Assembly: GCA_943356435.1 (NCBI GenBank)
Contig: CALREY010000002.1
Location: 62,001-126,000 of the forward strand
Direction: 5' to 3'
Source of the DNA: Candidatus Altimarinota bacterium
GTDB lineage: Bacteria > Patescibacteriota > Gracilibacteria > BD1-5 > UBA6164
DNA length: 64,000 nt
The notes beneath the pieces were generated by a model, which saw only the letters and a program-made list of their open reading frames with translations, did no database searches and had not been told where the DNA came from. Shown here in pieces: positions 1 to 10,349 of this stretch. The position numbers and the translations under genes were made by a program. Position 1 is the stretch's first letter. Every line of letters starts with the position of its first letter.

Positions 1-64
1 CCATTTAATGCATTGGTTAAATCATTTAAAATCTTTGAGGCTATATTTTTATCTGATTCTCATA

Positions 65-391
65 TTATTCACCATTTATTATCTGATTATAAAATTCAAT
101 TATTGATTTATGAAATTCATCTTTTAATACATAATTAGATGAGTATATATCTATTTGAAATTCATCTAAATCATTATATTTATCTAGAAAATCATCTTTA
201 AATTTTTCACAAAGAATATAAAAATCCTCATTAAATAGACTTTTATCTATTTTTATTATATCATGGATTATAAGTTCTAATATATAATGTAATTCATCTA
301 TTGATAAAATTTTATCATTAAGATATATTTCTATAATTTTTAATAACAAATCTTTTCTTTCATTTTTATTTCAAATAAGTAAAAATGTCAT
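65..391 (-). CDS. Small acidic protein, possible immunity protein of an adjacent toxin fragment
   Basis: A 108-residue protein starting MTFLLIGNKNERKD. The Gly at position 7 is a UGA codon, so under the standard code only the last 94 residues remain and the ATG start is missed. It is rich in Asp and Glu, predicted helical, and has no signal peptide or membrane segment. I recognise no family. It begins 6 bases after the stop of the toxin-like fragment at 398-898 on the same strand. Toxin first and small acidic protein immediately after is the usual order in polymorphic toxin-immunity cassettes, so immunity protein is my inference from context and composition, not from sequence similarity. Confidence 0.6.
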
Positions 392-397
392 AATTTT

Positions 398-898
398 TTA
401 TTTAATAATTAATTGATCCAAAAATGTTTTGGTTGGATCAGTAACAACTGTTACTATTTTTCAACTTCAATTAGGATCCAAAGCTAAATATTTACTGTCT
501 TTTAAAATTATATATTGACTATCTCTAGGATTCCAATATTTTTTTCAATTTTTATAAATATCTATAAGCGAATTAAAATCTATTCTTCATATTGTATTTC
601 TAGCTGCATGATCTGATAATATTATTCATAGTTTTTCAGCATCTGACTGAATTTTTTTATATAAGATTACAAAATCATTAGAATAATTTTTTAACCTACT
701 TGTAAACCTACCAAACTTCTTTATCTTTCCCAATATATTTAACTCTTGTCATACAGCTACTAAATCATTATTTAATTGTGCTTTTGCTACTGCTGTTAGA
801 TATTTATCATCTGTTATGTATCATGTCCAGTATGCAATTAGGGCTCACCATGATTTTCATATTGTTTGTAACCCACTTATTTCAAGTCAAAATTCTAT
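398..898 (-). pseudogene. Start-less toxin-like C-terminal fragment
   Basis: An open frame of 166 codons (UGA as Gly) follows an in-frame TAA at 899-901 and contains no ATG, GTG or TTG start near its beginning, so it looks like a 5'-truncated gene or displaced cassette. The C-terminal half holds SDHAARNTIGRID, then NGKKYWNPRDSQYIIL, and ends near ALDPNGSGKIVTVVT. A conserved His followed by a short basic helix, then a Tyr-rich strand and a final DPxGKIVTV strand, recalls small RNase-type toxin domains at the ends of polymorphic toxins. That resemblance is by eye only. It could also be a phage-type fragment or use a non-standard start such as ATT. Confidence 0.45.
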
Positions 899-901
899 TT
901 A

Positions 902-1452
902 AGCTATATCTTTATAACATAATAAATAAAGACAAAAACTGAAAAAATAAAGAAATATAGTTATTTTAAAAAAAGAGCTAAACAAATTAAGTAAAAATTT
1001 ACTTAATTTGTTTAGCTCTAGATAATCCAAAACTCGAGTAATGTAGTCAAAATATTCACATACAAAACAGTTAGAAAATAACTGTTATATATTTATATGT
1101 AAACTATACATATAATCAATATTTATAATATATTATATGTAAATAATTTGTTAAAAAGTCAATGTTATTATTTATATTTTTAAATAAATAATAAAAAAGC
1201 TAAAGTATTCTGATGAAATATCGAAATTATATTTTGTCAACAGAGGGCTTCAGCCCTTTGTTTTGGTTTTGTAGATAAAACTTGAACAATTTATCTCTTT
1301 TAGAAATGATGGGGGTTTTAGGGGGGGATGATTGAGGTGAGTACTTATTGAAATATCTTTACTTCGACAGCTGGAACTCATCCCCCCTAAGACTTTTGTC
1401 TTACTTTTGGTCTCAAAAGTAAGGGAGCAAAATTATTGCTCGTATTTTGGGC
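902..1452. other. Gene-free region with stacked inverted repeats
   Basis: No plausible gene was found here under code 25. It holds a perfect 22-bp inverted repeat (974-1019), a GC-rich hairpin around GGGCTTCAGCCC near 1246-1258 followed by a T-run, an inverted pair TTTTAGGGGGGGATGA/TCATCCCCCCTAAGA (about 1317-1332 and 1378-1392), and two further small hairpins at about 1400-1423 and 1427-1443. The G-rich runs resemble the repeats scattered elsewhere in the window. Confidence 0.6.
974..1019 (-). terminator. Perfect 22-bp inverted repeat, terminator-like
   Basis: The arms at 974-995 and 998-1019 are exact reverse complements with almost no loop. On the minus strand the stem is followed by a T-run, so it could stop transcription coming from the repeat-rich region upstream. 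Confidence 0.65.
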
Positions 1453-1483
1453 AAAAAAAAATGAATTTACATTCATTTTTTTT
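1453..1483 (-). terminator. Terminator of the cNMP-binding-domain gene
   Basis: Hairpin AAATGAAT-TTAC-ATTCATTT flanked by A/T runs. It overlaps the TAA stop codon of the gene at 1482-1898. Confidence 0.7.
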
Positions 1484-1898
1484 AATTCAATTTTTGTTTA
1501 TTTACTATACTCCTATCATTTATTATCAATTTAATTTTATCCATCAAGTCAGGATGTTTTTGTGTCAATTCTTTGATAGAAAATCATAATACTACTACTA
1601 ATACACAGTCTTCTATTGCTGTTGCAGTAGCCATTCTCTTGTTTGCATCTCAAAATAATGCCATCTCTCACAATATCTCTTCTGCTTGCACTTCTCAGAG
1701 TAGTATTTTTTCTCCATTATGCATTCTAGAAATCTCTATTTTTCATTCTTTTAATAGATACATAGCTGAAGCCTCATCTTGTTCAAAAAACAAAACCTCT
1801 CAAGCTTTTAAATGTTTTTCTTGACAGAATAAAGACAGATTATTTTTTTCTGATTCTGATAAGTCAGCAAGTAGTTTGATTCAGTCTACTAAAGCCAT
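1482..1898 (-). CDS. Cyclic-nucleotide-binding-domain protein
   Basis: 138 residues forming a single cNMP-binding (CRP-like) beta-roll. Residues 31-53 match the family entry segment (KAGEVLFFEQDEASAMYLL, then EGK). Residues 77-92 (GEMALFGDANKRMATA) match the phosphate-binding cassette, with Arg88 in the ligand-contact place. Several of the family glycines, in KAGE, LLGE, LGEM and LFGD, are UGA codons, which supports the recoding. No helix-turn-helix follows the domain, so it is not a classic CRP transcription factor. It may be a stand-alone ligand sensor or a partner of another protein. It is monocistronic, with its own terminator overlapping the stop. Confidence 0.88.
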
Positions 1899-1986
1899 AA
1901 TATTTTATTAAATATTAAATATATATATTTATATTATATAATATCATTTATATTAATATTTAGCAAATTTATTTAAAAATATTTTT

Positions 1987-2046
1987 CTAATCCCCCCCTC
2001 CTTACTAAGGAGGGGGTTAGGGGGTGGTCTGTGGACAAGGATGGAT
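1987..2046. repeat. Dispersed G/C-rich intergenic repeat, copy 1
   Basis: C-run, CTCCTTACTAAGGAG palindrome and GGGGGTTAGGGGGTGGTCT, followed by CTGTGGACAAGG. The first part recurs near 22801 and 37890. The CTGTGGACAAGG part recurs at 10453 and, inverted, near 36000. Confidence 0.75.
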
Positions 2047-2058
2047 TATTTAAAAATA

Positions 2059-2089
2059 AAAAGTTAAAGACATTACATCTTTAACTTTT
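2059..2089 (-). terminator. infB terminator
   Basis: Stem AAAAGTTAAAGA/TCTTTAACTTTT with a 7-base loop, starting 2 bases after the infB TAG. It is followed by T-rich sequence on the minus strand. Confidence 0.8.
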
Positions 2090-2090
2090 C

Positions 2091-4547
2091 CTATTTTTGT
2101 ATTTCTATTTTGTAAATCTCTAAATCATCTCACATCTCTACTACAACATTTGTATTCAATTTTATTCAACATTCTACTGGTCCTTCTAATTCTTTTACTT
2201 CTATTGTTCAAGCTTTTAATGAATCGATTTTTCAGTTTCAAATCATTTTTTTCTTTCTGATTATTCTTACTAATGTTTTATTTTCTATTTTGCTTTCTGG
2301 TGGTACTTTTAGACCAAGAATCATAAATCATTTAGCAGTAAAGAATATTCATCATACTTTTGCTTTACATAGAGCTATTTCTACCTCTTTTGGATCAAGC
2401 ATTCATGTAATAATTCTCTCTATTTTTTCAGTGATATGATAGATAATATCACTAGATATATATTCTACTCATGCTGTTTCTAGAGTAGATTTAGCAGTTG
2501 GTAATACCTCTACATTAAATCATACTAGAATAGCTTCACTTCATTTTCACATAAGTATATCTGTCTCAGTGATAGACCCTACTCATGCATGAATTATTTG
2601 TACTGTTGTTTCTGGAGTAGATAATTTCAAAAGTGATCATTTGATAGCTTCTAGAGAACCATTTGTATCAGCTTTTAATATTATTTTTAATTGTTTTAGA
2701 CTACCTGCTTTTATTTTTGACATAAGTAGTGCTAATCATGTAGTACCTACTATTTTTTGTCTATGTAATATAGCTCTATATTCTTCTGCTTTTTGTTTAG
2801 CCAATTCTACACTATTTACTACTTGTAATATATCACCTCAATCTACTACTTTATCCAATCATACAATAAGTACTGGTTCTCATGGTACAGCGTATTTCAC
2901 AGTATGGTTTGTATAGTCTTTTAATACTTTGATTTTACCATAAGTATCTTGACATACTATATTGTCCCCCATTTTTACTGTTCAAGTATTTACTAGTACA
3001 GTAGCAACAGGTCACAATTTGTGATCTAGATGTGATTCTATAACAGTAGCTATTCATGCTCTGTCTGGATTTGCTTTCAATTCTTGCATTTCAGCTACTA
3101 ATAATATGATTTCTAATAAATCATCTATTCAGAAACCTGAATGTGCTGAAATAGGCACCATAGGAGTATCACCTCCCCAATCTTCTGGTGTTAATCCATT
3201 TTCTACTAATTGACCTTTTACATGCTCTGGATTAGCTCATTCTTTATCCATCTTGTTGATAGCAACTATGATAGGTATTCCTGCTTCTTTTGCATGGTTT
3301 ATTGATTCTATTGTTTGTGGTTTTACTCATTCATCTGCAGCTACTAATAATACTGCGATATCTGTAGATTTAGCTCATCTTGCTCTCATGACAGTAAAAG
3401 CTTCATGTCCAGGAGTATCCAAAAATGTGATAGTACCATTATCTAGTTCTACTTGGTATGCTCATATACTTTGAGTGATTCAACCAGCTTCTCCAGATGC
3501 AACTTTTGCTTTTCTGATGTAGTCTAATAATGAAGTTTTACCATGATCTACGTGACCCATGATAGAAACAACTGGAGTTCTAGGAGTCAATTTTGATTGA
3601 TCATCTTCTCTAAGTAAATCAGCTATATTTCATGATAATACATCTTCTACTGATGCTCATGCTGATATATCTCTCTCTAGTTTAATATCAAATACTTCAG
3701 CAACTATAGAAGCTGAATCAAAATCTATTTTTGAGTTAATATTTACCATCATTCAGTTTTTCATGAATTCTGCCATAAGTCTAGGTAATACTACTCAGAT
3801 TTTTTCTGATAATTCTTTTAGTGATAATACTTCATGAACTACTACAGTTTCTCATTTTTTTTCTACTAAGTTTTGTTTGATATCTTCTATATTTTTTTCT
3901 AGTTTTTTATTTACTTTATTTGATCTAGTAAATGTTACTTCTTTATCTTCATCATATTTCAATCTACCTCTAGTCTTTTTATCTCAAAAGAATAATTTTG
4001 ATTTTTTTCATTCTGAATCATTATCAAAATCAGATCATTTATGACCTTTTTTATTATTGCTATGATTTGAGTGACTTGTATTAGTAACTGGGAATTTTTT
4101 ATGTGCGTCTTTATTGTTTTGAGTATTACTAGAAGAAGTATTTGTTTTATTGTCTTTATTTATAGTAAATTTGTTATTACCAGTATTTGAGTTTGGTTTA
4201 TTATGAGTTGATCTTTGAGTACTATCCATATCAGCTCTTTTTATAACAATTGTTTTTTTAGGTGTATCATCTCTTTTTGGTTGTTCTGCCCTCTTTACTA
4301 CTTCTATTTTTTGTACTATTCACTTTTTTCTTAGTTTCACTTTTACCTCTTCTTTTTTTTGTTCGTTTGGTTTTTTATCCGCTCAAGAAATAGCTCAATC
4401 ATTTTTTTGAACTACTGTTGGTTTTTTTATAATTATCTTTTTCTTTTGAACTACTACTGGTTTTTTTTGAGAATTATCCTTGTTTCAATCCTTTTCTGAA
4501 GAATTAATTTGAGAATAATAATCGTCTACTATATTTTTGTCTGCCAT
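2091..4547 (-). CDS. infB: Translation initiation factor IF-2
   Basis: 818 residues. IF-2 is a GTPase that brings initiator tRNA to the 30S subunit and promotes subunit joining. The first 200 or so residues are a charged, Lys/Asn/Ser-rich linker of low complexity. A conserved N2-like segment follows, then the GTP-binding domain with GHVDHGKT at about residue 331, DTPGHEAF (switch II) and NKMD (G4). Beta-barrel domains and the C-terminal fMet-tRNA-binding domain complete the family layout. In EAGGITQSIGAY one of the two glycines is UGA. Translation with UGA as stop breaks this gene into many pieces, as with most genes here. It ends in TAG and has its own terminator. Confidence 0.98.
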
Positions 4548-4689
4548 TATTAAAATTACTGAATAAATAAAGAAAATATTTGGATAGTAGAATAAGTAAT
4601 TTTTTAAAAAAGTCAAAAAATTATACAAAAACTTGTAAAAACAGGTTTTTTTATTAATCTCTAGGTAATTTAAAATTAAGTAGAAATAT

Positions 4690-5184
4690 ATGATAAATGA
4701 AATAAAATCATTAACAGAGGAATTTTTTAATAAATTAAGTATTAATATAGAATCTCTTGAAGTTACAAATGAGGAAAATTCAAATATATATAATATTATA
4801 ATTAATAGTAATGAATCTGGTATATTAATCTGACAAAATGGTAAAAATCTAGATAATATACAGAGTATTCTTAGACTTATGATTTCCACAAAAGTATGAG
4901 ATAAAATCAAACTTCATATGGAAATAAATGACTATATAAAATCGAGAGATGATAGACTTTTTGACTTTATTAAAAGCAAAATTTCATATGTAAAAAGCTC
5001 AAAAAAAGATTTCCGTCTACCATTTTATTCTGCATATGACAGAAAAAAAATTCACTGATTTATTTCAGAATTAAAAGATCCAATGATCTATACAAAAAGT
5101 GCTTGAGAATGAAAAGAAAGAAGATTAAATATCTGTTTTCAAGAAAGAAGACTTAGTATAGATATAGATTGAGATGATATATAA
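4690..5184 (+). CDS. khpB: KH/R3H RNA-binding protein KhpB (Jag/EloR-like)
   Basis: 164 residues. A KH domain with the GxxG loop in GILIGQNGKNLDNIQSILR is followed by an R3H-type segment: RLPFYSAYDRKKIHGFI and a final AGEGKERRLNICF, compared with R...H and SxGxxxxR in the family. KhpB binds RNA and in Gram-positive bacteria is linked to cell elongation. It is often encoded next to yidC, but here yidC lies 15 kb away with rnpA and rpmH. It is transcribed divergently from infB and followed 31 bases later by an anchored protein gene. The usual N-terminal Jag domain is reduced to about 40 residues. Confidence 0.85.
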
Positions 5185-5215
5185 AAAATTTATAAATTAT
5201 ATTTAACCCTGAAAA

Positions 5216-6373
5216 ATGAAAAAGATTACAAAAAGAGTGATAACAACATTATTATTAACAATAGCTTTGGTATGATTTTATATCATAAATGGCCTGAATT
5301 ATAATAAACATATACAAATAAAAAGAAGTTTCGTAGAACACCCAGAAAATTTACCTACAAAAGAAGCAGCATTAAATAGTTCACTATGATATAAAAATCT
5401 GAAATCAGATATATATCGGTTGGAAGCTATACAATATATTTGATGAAATGCATTGTGATCAGAATATAAAAAATACTTGTTTGTGATGCTAGATTTGATT
5501 ACTGAACTAAATCCTTATTTCGATCATCCATATATAATAGGTCAATTATTATTACCGAGTTATAATGAAAGATACGAAAATCTACCTAAAGAAGAACAAG
5601 AAAAAAACATAAATCAATCAGTGACATTATGAATGAAATGAATCAAAAATTTTTGTGACCCAAACAAAATAGAACTGATTAAAAACGAAGAAAATTTACA
5701 AAAAATATGGACAGAAGAAAAATACAAAAACCCTTGTCGTGACTATAATATACCAAATTATTTAGCATACATATATTATTATTACAAACATGATCCAGAG
5801 TCTGCAGCTACATATTACAAAGTAGCAAGTGCAGTAGATGATTCACCAGCTTGAGCTAAAATAATGGCAGCAATAATGTCATGAAAATGATGAAATAGAG
5901 AAAAATCATATTTTATGTTTTTGAATATTGCTAAATTTATCCAAACTGATGACAAAGAATGTCTACAATATGCTAGCAATCTAGAACAAGCATGAGCTGA
6001 AATATTTATGAAAAAATGAGTAGAACTAAATTGAGCTGTGATACAAAATATAGCTAATAGTAGAGTGAAAATATTTGGAGAATTCAAACCAGAAAAAGAA
6101 CAAGAAGTATTATCAGATACTAAATGTGAAAACTATGTAAATAAAGCTATTCGTGAACTAAATCTAGAATATGTAGAAAGAGCAGAAGCTAAATACTTCA
6201 AAGACAAAGCAAAACATAGTCTAAGTGCAAAAGTATTATATGATGAAAAATATTTAGACTTCCTACCTGTTGATTTCCAACAATACAAGGATTATTGAAT
6301 AATATATTATTACAATACTGATATACAAAACTACGACTACAAAATGTGAACATATTGAGAATTAGATATATAA
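5216..6373 (+). CDS. Membrane-anchored helical protein, possibly TPR-like
   Basis: 385 residues. One hydrophobic segment at residues 9-26 (VITTLLLTIALVGFYIIN) should anchor it with the rest outside. The body is helical, with Tyr/Asn/Lys-rich helices. AYIYYYYKHDPESAATYYKV and the following AGAKIMAAIM have the spacing of helix-turn-helix TPR-like repeats, but no clear family was recognised. It follows khpB by 31 bases, so the two are probably co-transcribed. They share a strong terminator immediately after this stop. Confidence 0.8.
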
Positions 6374-6404
6374 AAAACTTGCGATTATATCGCAAGTTTT
6401 TTTG
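6373..6404 (+). terminator. Terminator of the khpB operon
   Basis: AAAAACTTGCGA/TCGCAAGTTTTT stem with a long T-run, right after the TAA of the upstream gene. Confidence 0.85.
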
Positions 6405-6457
6405 TTTAAATAGAATAATCACAGAAAACAAAGCATTTTGTTGAAAATATGAAATAT

Positions 6458-6820
6458 CTAAATATTATCTATTTTGTTAAGTAAATTATCTAATTCACTT
6501 TCTTCTAATATTTTTTCGTTGTTTTCTTCATCTTTCATTTGCATTAAAACATCATTTATGACATTTAGTTTTTGTACAGCATTAGTACTCTTTTTGTCTT
6601 TTGCATATGCTAATGCTTCTAATAATAATGAATATACTTTTACTAATACATGTCCATTTCTCTCATCATTTACTCCATAAACAAGTTCTCATAGTTTGTT
6701 TATTTCGTCTGATGTTCAATACAATTCCCTTAGCATGAATAATAATTCACTTTTTTTCTTTTCAAAAGTATAGCTAGAAAATTGTTCTATTAGTTTTTCA
6801 TTTTGTTTTAAAATATCCAT
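6458..6820 (-). CDS. Hypothetical acidic helical protein
   Basis: 120 residues starting MDILKQNEKLIEQF, all predicted helix and rich in Glu, Leu and Asn, with no signal peptide or membrane segment. Two glycines are UGA. I recognise no family. It starts 3 bases after the stop of the repeat protein at 6824-7759, so the two form an operon. It ends in TAG. Confidence 0.75.
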
Positions 6821-6823
6821 AGT

Positions 6824-7759
6824 TTATTTTTTATTATAATATCTTTTTTCGAAGTTTTGTACTGAAGAATTTACCCAGTTTTGAACTGCAGCTTTATCTA
6901 ATAAATTAGCATTTTCTGCTTTATCAGGAGTGAAAAATCTAATTCTCTCATTTCATTTAAATACTCATACTACTCAATCAGTTACTTTTACATCATATCA
7001 TGTAGGAGCTTTTACATCTCATATAAAACTATTTATTTTGTCTACATTATTTTTGAAATCTGCTTTATCTGGTCAAGTTTGAGCTTCTGCTACTGGTGCT
7101 TCAGCAGCAACTGCTTCTTCTCATAATACTCAATCAGCTACATAACCAGCTGCATCTGCAACAGCATTTCATACATCTCTAGGTGTCAAATCTGCTACAT
7201 AACTAGCTGCATTTGCAATATCATTTCCAACATCTGATGGTGATTTATCCAATATTACTTCTGTAGTTCAATCTACTACATCATATGCTTCTCACACTCA
7301 CTGTTTTGCGCTAGCATACATACTAGATACTCAATCTTTAGCTGCTGTATAAGTTTGATCTACTCATTCATAAAAATCAGCTGTATCAGCTACTTGTGCA
7401 TCATAAGTATTTTTAGCTCACTCTGCTACATATGTTGCTGCACCTACTGTTGCATCTACTGCTAATTTTCATCCATCAACTATATCAGATCATACTTCTT
7501 TAACTGCATTTACAGCTCAGGTAATATTATTATCAGCGTTTTGAAATCATCTTGATGTAGCATCTACAGCTACTTGATGAGCATCTATTACTTTATCTAC
7601 TGCTGATTTTCAGATTTCTCTAAAAGACATTTTTGATACTTCTTGTGTTTTAGTACTTAAATATTCTCACACATCTGAAGCATTTTCTTTCAGCGATGTA
7701 AGTATATCATCCATAGAAGGAAGTGAATCTTGAGACTCATTTAGATTTTGGCTTTCCAT
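6824..7759 (-). CDS. Alanine/valine/aspartate-rich amphipathic-repeat protein
   Basis: 311 residues. From about residue 50 to 225 it carries degenerate repeats of 11 to 22 residues with the pattern G..AVDA...YVAD and A.DAAGYVADG, as in AVDATVGAATYVAEGAK and IANAASYVAD. This resembles the amphipathic repeats of LEA-like or apolipoprotein-like proteins. Many turn glycines are UGA. A short non-repetitive C-terminal domain (GYDVKVTDGVVGVFKGNERI) ends in a Lys/Tyr tail. There is no signal peptide, so it is likely cytoplasmic. Function unknown; stress protection or lipid contact would be guesses. Confidence 0.75.
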
Positions 7760-7839
7760 AATTTTTATTTAATAAATATATACTAATAATTTTAATATAT
7801 ATTTATTTTCCTGTCAAATATAGGAGCTTTTTGTAGCAT

Positions 7840-7881
7840 AAAAACAAGAAACTTGATAAAATTATCAAGTTTCTTGTTTTT
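7840..7881 (-). terminator. Terminator of the S74-chaperone protein gene
   Basis: Perfect stem of about 20 bp (AAAAACAAGAAACTTGATAA and its complement) that overlaps the TAA stop at 7880-7882. Confidence 0.85.
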
Positions 7882-8875
7882 ATTTATTTTCCAATGCTTC
7901 AATCCTCTTTTTTAATTCATCATTTTCTTTTTTTAATTCCTTCACTGATTCTATTAAAGGAGCAACAAGTTTACCGTAATCTACTGATTTATAGCCATCT
8001 GTTCAAGTAGCTACAAATTCTGGAAATACTTTTTCTACATCTTGTGCTATTACTCATGTATCCTCTTTTTTACTATCTTTCCAATTAAATGTTACTCATC
8101 TCAGTTTTTTTATCTTTTCTAATGGATTAATTATAGATTTTATATTTTCTTTTTTTCTTATATCTGAACTAGTATTCCAAGCAGCTGCTAGAGCTGTACC
8201 ATTTACATGAAATAGTTGACTAGGATTAGAATGTGATATTCATACATTTCCATTAGCTAAAATATATAATGGATATGTTCATGATGTTATATTTCTTATT
8301 TGAAACGAATCAGGTGAATTATCAGCTACAATATCCCACTTTCTAACAGAATTTTCCATACGAATAGCTCAATAAACATGTAGTTTTTGTTCAGGTGTAG
8401 TTTTTCATATTCATACATTAGTAGAATAATGATCTATAACCATGAAAGGATTTCATGAATTAAGAAATTGAGTTTGAGAAATCTGAGGTCATGTTCCACG
8501 AGTAAAATAAACTGCATTTCATCATCATGCTCAAGAATCATTTATTCCTTGTAAATAAAATGTTCCATCTGAACCTGTTCCTAAATTCCATTTCTTTTTA
8601 TCTGCTGGAGCACTAGAATTCTCTGACATCATCATTCAATTTACATGTAATTTTCATCATGGATTTGAAGTACCAATACCTATACTTCCAGATGAATTAT
8701 ATACTCAATTTAACTTATCAGTATTATTATTCACATCTGCAACCATATTATTCCATAGAGTTGCTGTAAGTCCATCCCCTGTACTCACATTTGATAGTGT
8801 TGCATATGCTCATGCTGTAATTGATATCACTGATAGTGTTATAACTATTTCTTTTATGTGTTTTTGTAGTTTCAT
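7880..8875 (-). CDS. Exported protein with C-terminal S74 (endosialidase-type) intramolecular chaperone
   Basis: 331 residues. An N-terminal signal-like segment ends near AGAYA. The body has the repeated motif NPGGKLHVNG, TPEQKLHVYG, NPSQLFHVNG typical of trimeric tail-fibre-like beta structures. The C-terminus is a Peptidase_S74 domain: SSDIRKKENI at about residue 235 with the conserved Ser-Asp and Arg-Lys of the self-cleavage site, then GVTFNWK, TGVIAQDVEKVFPE, VDYGKLVAPLIESVKEL and a terminal coiled coil. Such domains trimerise and cleave themselves off. They are best known in phage tail spikes but also occur in bacterial surface proteins. No phage genes lie nearby. It is divergent from tig. 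Confidence 0.88.
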
Positions 8876-8977
8876 AGATATTTCGTATTTAAATATAATA
8901 ATACGATTATATTTAAATAATAAGAATTAAAAAATTTAATTTGAATTTTAAAAATTTGCTATTTAATCATTTATTTA

Positions 8978-9005
8978 TATAATCCCTCTCGTTTATTTAT
9001 ATAAT
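8978..9005 (+). promoter_or_regulatory. Two tandem TATAAT-type -10 candidates upstream of tig
   Basis: TTTATTTATATAAT occurs twice (around 8970-8983 and 8992-9005), each containing TATAAT, 16 to 43 bases before the tig start codon. No convincing -35 was seen at 17 bp, so this is a weak call in AT-rich DNA. Confidence 0.35.
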
Positions 9006-9020
9006 AATTAATAAGTTAAT

Positions 9021-10319
9021 ATGAAAATAGAAAAAAACTTACTAGCAAATTCTGTTGTAGAATTGGTAGTAGAAGAAGAAACACAAAATGTTGCTAAATA
9101 TAAAAAACAAGCATTAAACCACTTAGAAAAAAATGCTGATATTAAAGGTTTTAGAAAATGAACAAAGATACCAGAAGCTGTACTAGTGAGAAAATTCGGA
9201 GATGAATATGTAAATAGATTGACTATCGATTTCGCTATAGATGGTATTTATAGAGATGCTTTAAGAACGGAAAATATTATTCCAGTTGCTCAATGAGAAA
9301 TAAAAGAAATTATTTCTGAATCACCATTAAAAATAAAAATTCATATCGAAGTATTACCTACTGTAGAAATAGATTCAAAATATAAAGAAATAAAATTAAA
9401 AAAACAAGAAGTAACTATTACTGATGAAGAAGTGAAAACAGCAATGGATAATATTCAAACTAGATTTACATCATATGAAGTAGTAACTGATCCAGAATAT
9501 AAAGCAAAACTATGAGATAAAACAATTATTAATACTCAAGGTTTTGAAGACGGTAAATTGTTAGAGAATACTACTATGGATAAATACCCACTAGTACTTG
9601 GTATGAATATATTAGTTCCAGGATTTGAAGAAAAAATAGTATGAGCAAAAACAGGAGAAATGTTAGAATTACCTGTTGATTTCCCTGCTGATTATCATAA
9701 TCAAGATTTCGCTAATAAAAAAACTACTTTCAAAGTAGAAGTAGTAAGTATAGAAAAAGCAGTTAAACCTGAATTTACTCCAGAATTTATAGAACAATTA
9801 AGAGGTAAAAAACTTGATTTAGAAGGATTCAAAGAATTAATAAAAGAAGAACTAAGAGACACTAAAGAATCAAATGCTAGAATAGATGAAGAAACTAGAT
9901 TGATGGAAGAATTAATGAAAATAACTAAATTAGAAATTGGAACTAGTTTATTAAAAAATCAAACTGAAAAAGTATTCAACGAAATAAAAGAAAACATCAC
10001 TAAAGATGGTCTAAAAATAGCTGATTATTTAGAAAGTTTGAAAATGGATGAAGATACTTATAAAGAAAACAATGTAAAACCTATAGCAGAAAAAAGATTA
10101 CAATGAGAATTAGTTTTACATAAATTGGATGAACTTGAGACTGTTGAAATAACTGAAGAAGAAATGAATAAAGAAATAGAAAATATATTAGCTAGATTTG
10201 GTTCTAGTGATGTATTATCTAGATTAAAAGAATTATACATGCCAAATAGTAAATACTACGAAGAATTGAAACAAAGAATAAGATACAGAAAAATAATTGA
10301 TACATTTTTTGAAATATAA
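9021..10319 (+). CDS. tig: Trigger factor
   Basis: 432 residues, the usual trigger factor length. This ribosome-associated chaperone binds nascent chains near the exit tunnel. The ribosome-binding signature is present as IKGFRKGTKIPEAVL, where the second Gly is UGA. A central PPIase-like region includes LVLGMNILVPGFEEKIVGAKTGE, with the family pattern G..L..GFE....G...GE. A long helical C-terminal substrate-binding domain follows. Read with UGA as stop, this gene falls into several fragments including an apparent 148-residue protein. These are not separate genes. Confidence 0.96.
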
Positions 10320-10349
10320 TATAAATATTGAAAAACTTCGTAATGTTTA

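Noticed and set aside
1-64. A further minus-strand frame running off the left edge
   Set aside because: It is open to the edge with UGA as Gly, but no start codon or recognisable sequence is visible in 64 bases.
2091-4547. Region of pseudogenes around 2-4.5 kb
   Set aside because: The apparent disruptions are all TGA; with code 25 infB is intact with all GTPase motifs.
7880-8875. Prophage remnant based on the S74 domain
   Set aside because: No capsid, portal, terminase, integrase or lysis genes nearby, and the protein has a bacterial-type signal segment.
9660-10106. Separate 148-residue protein
   Set aside because: It is the middle of trigger factor between two TGA glycine codons, not a gene or a sign of decay.
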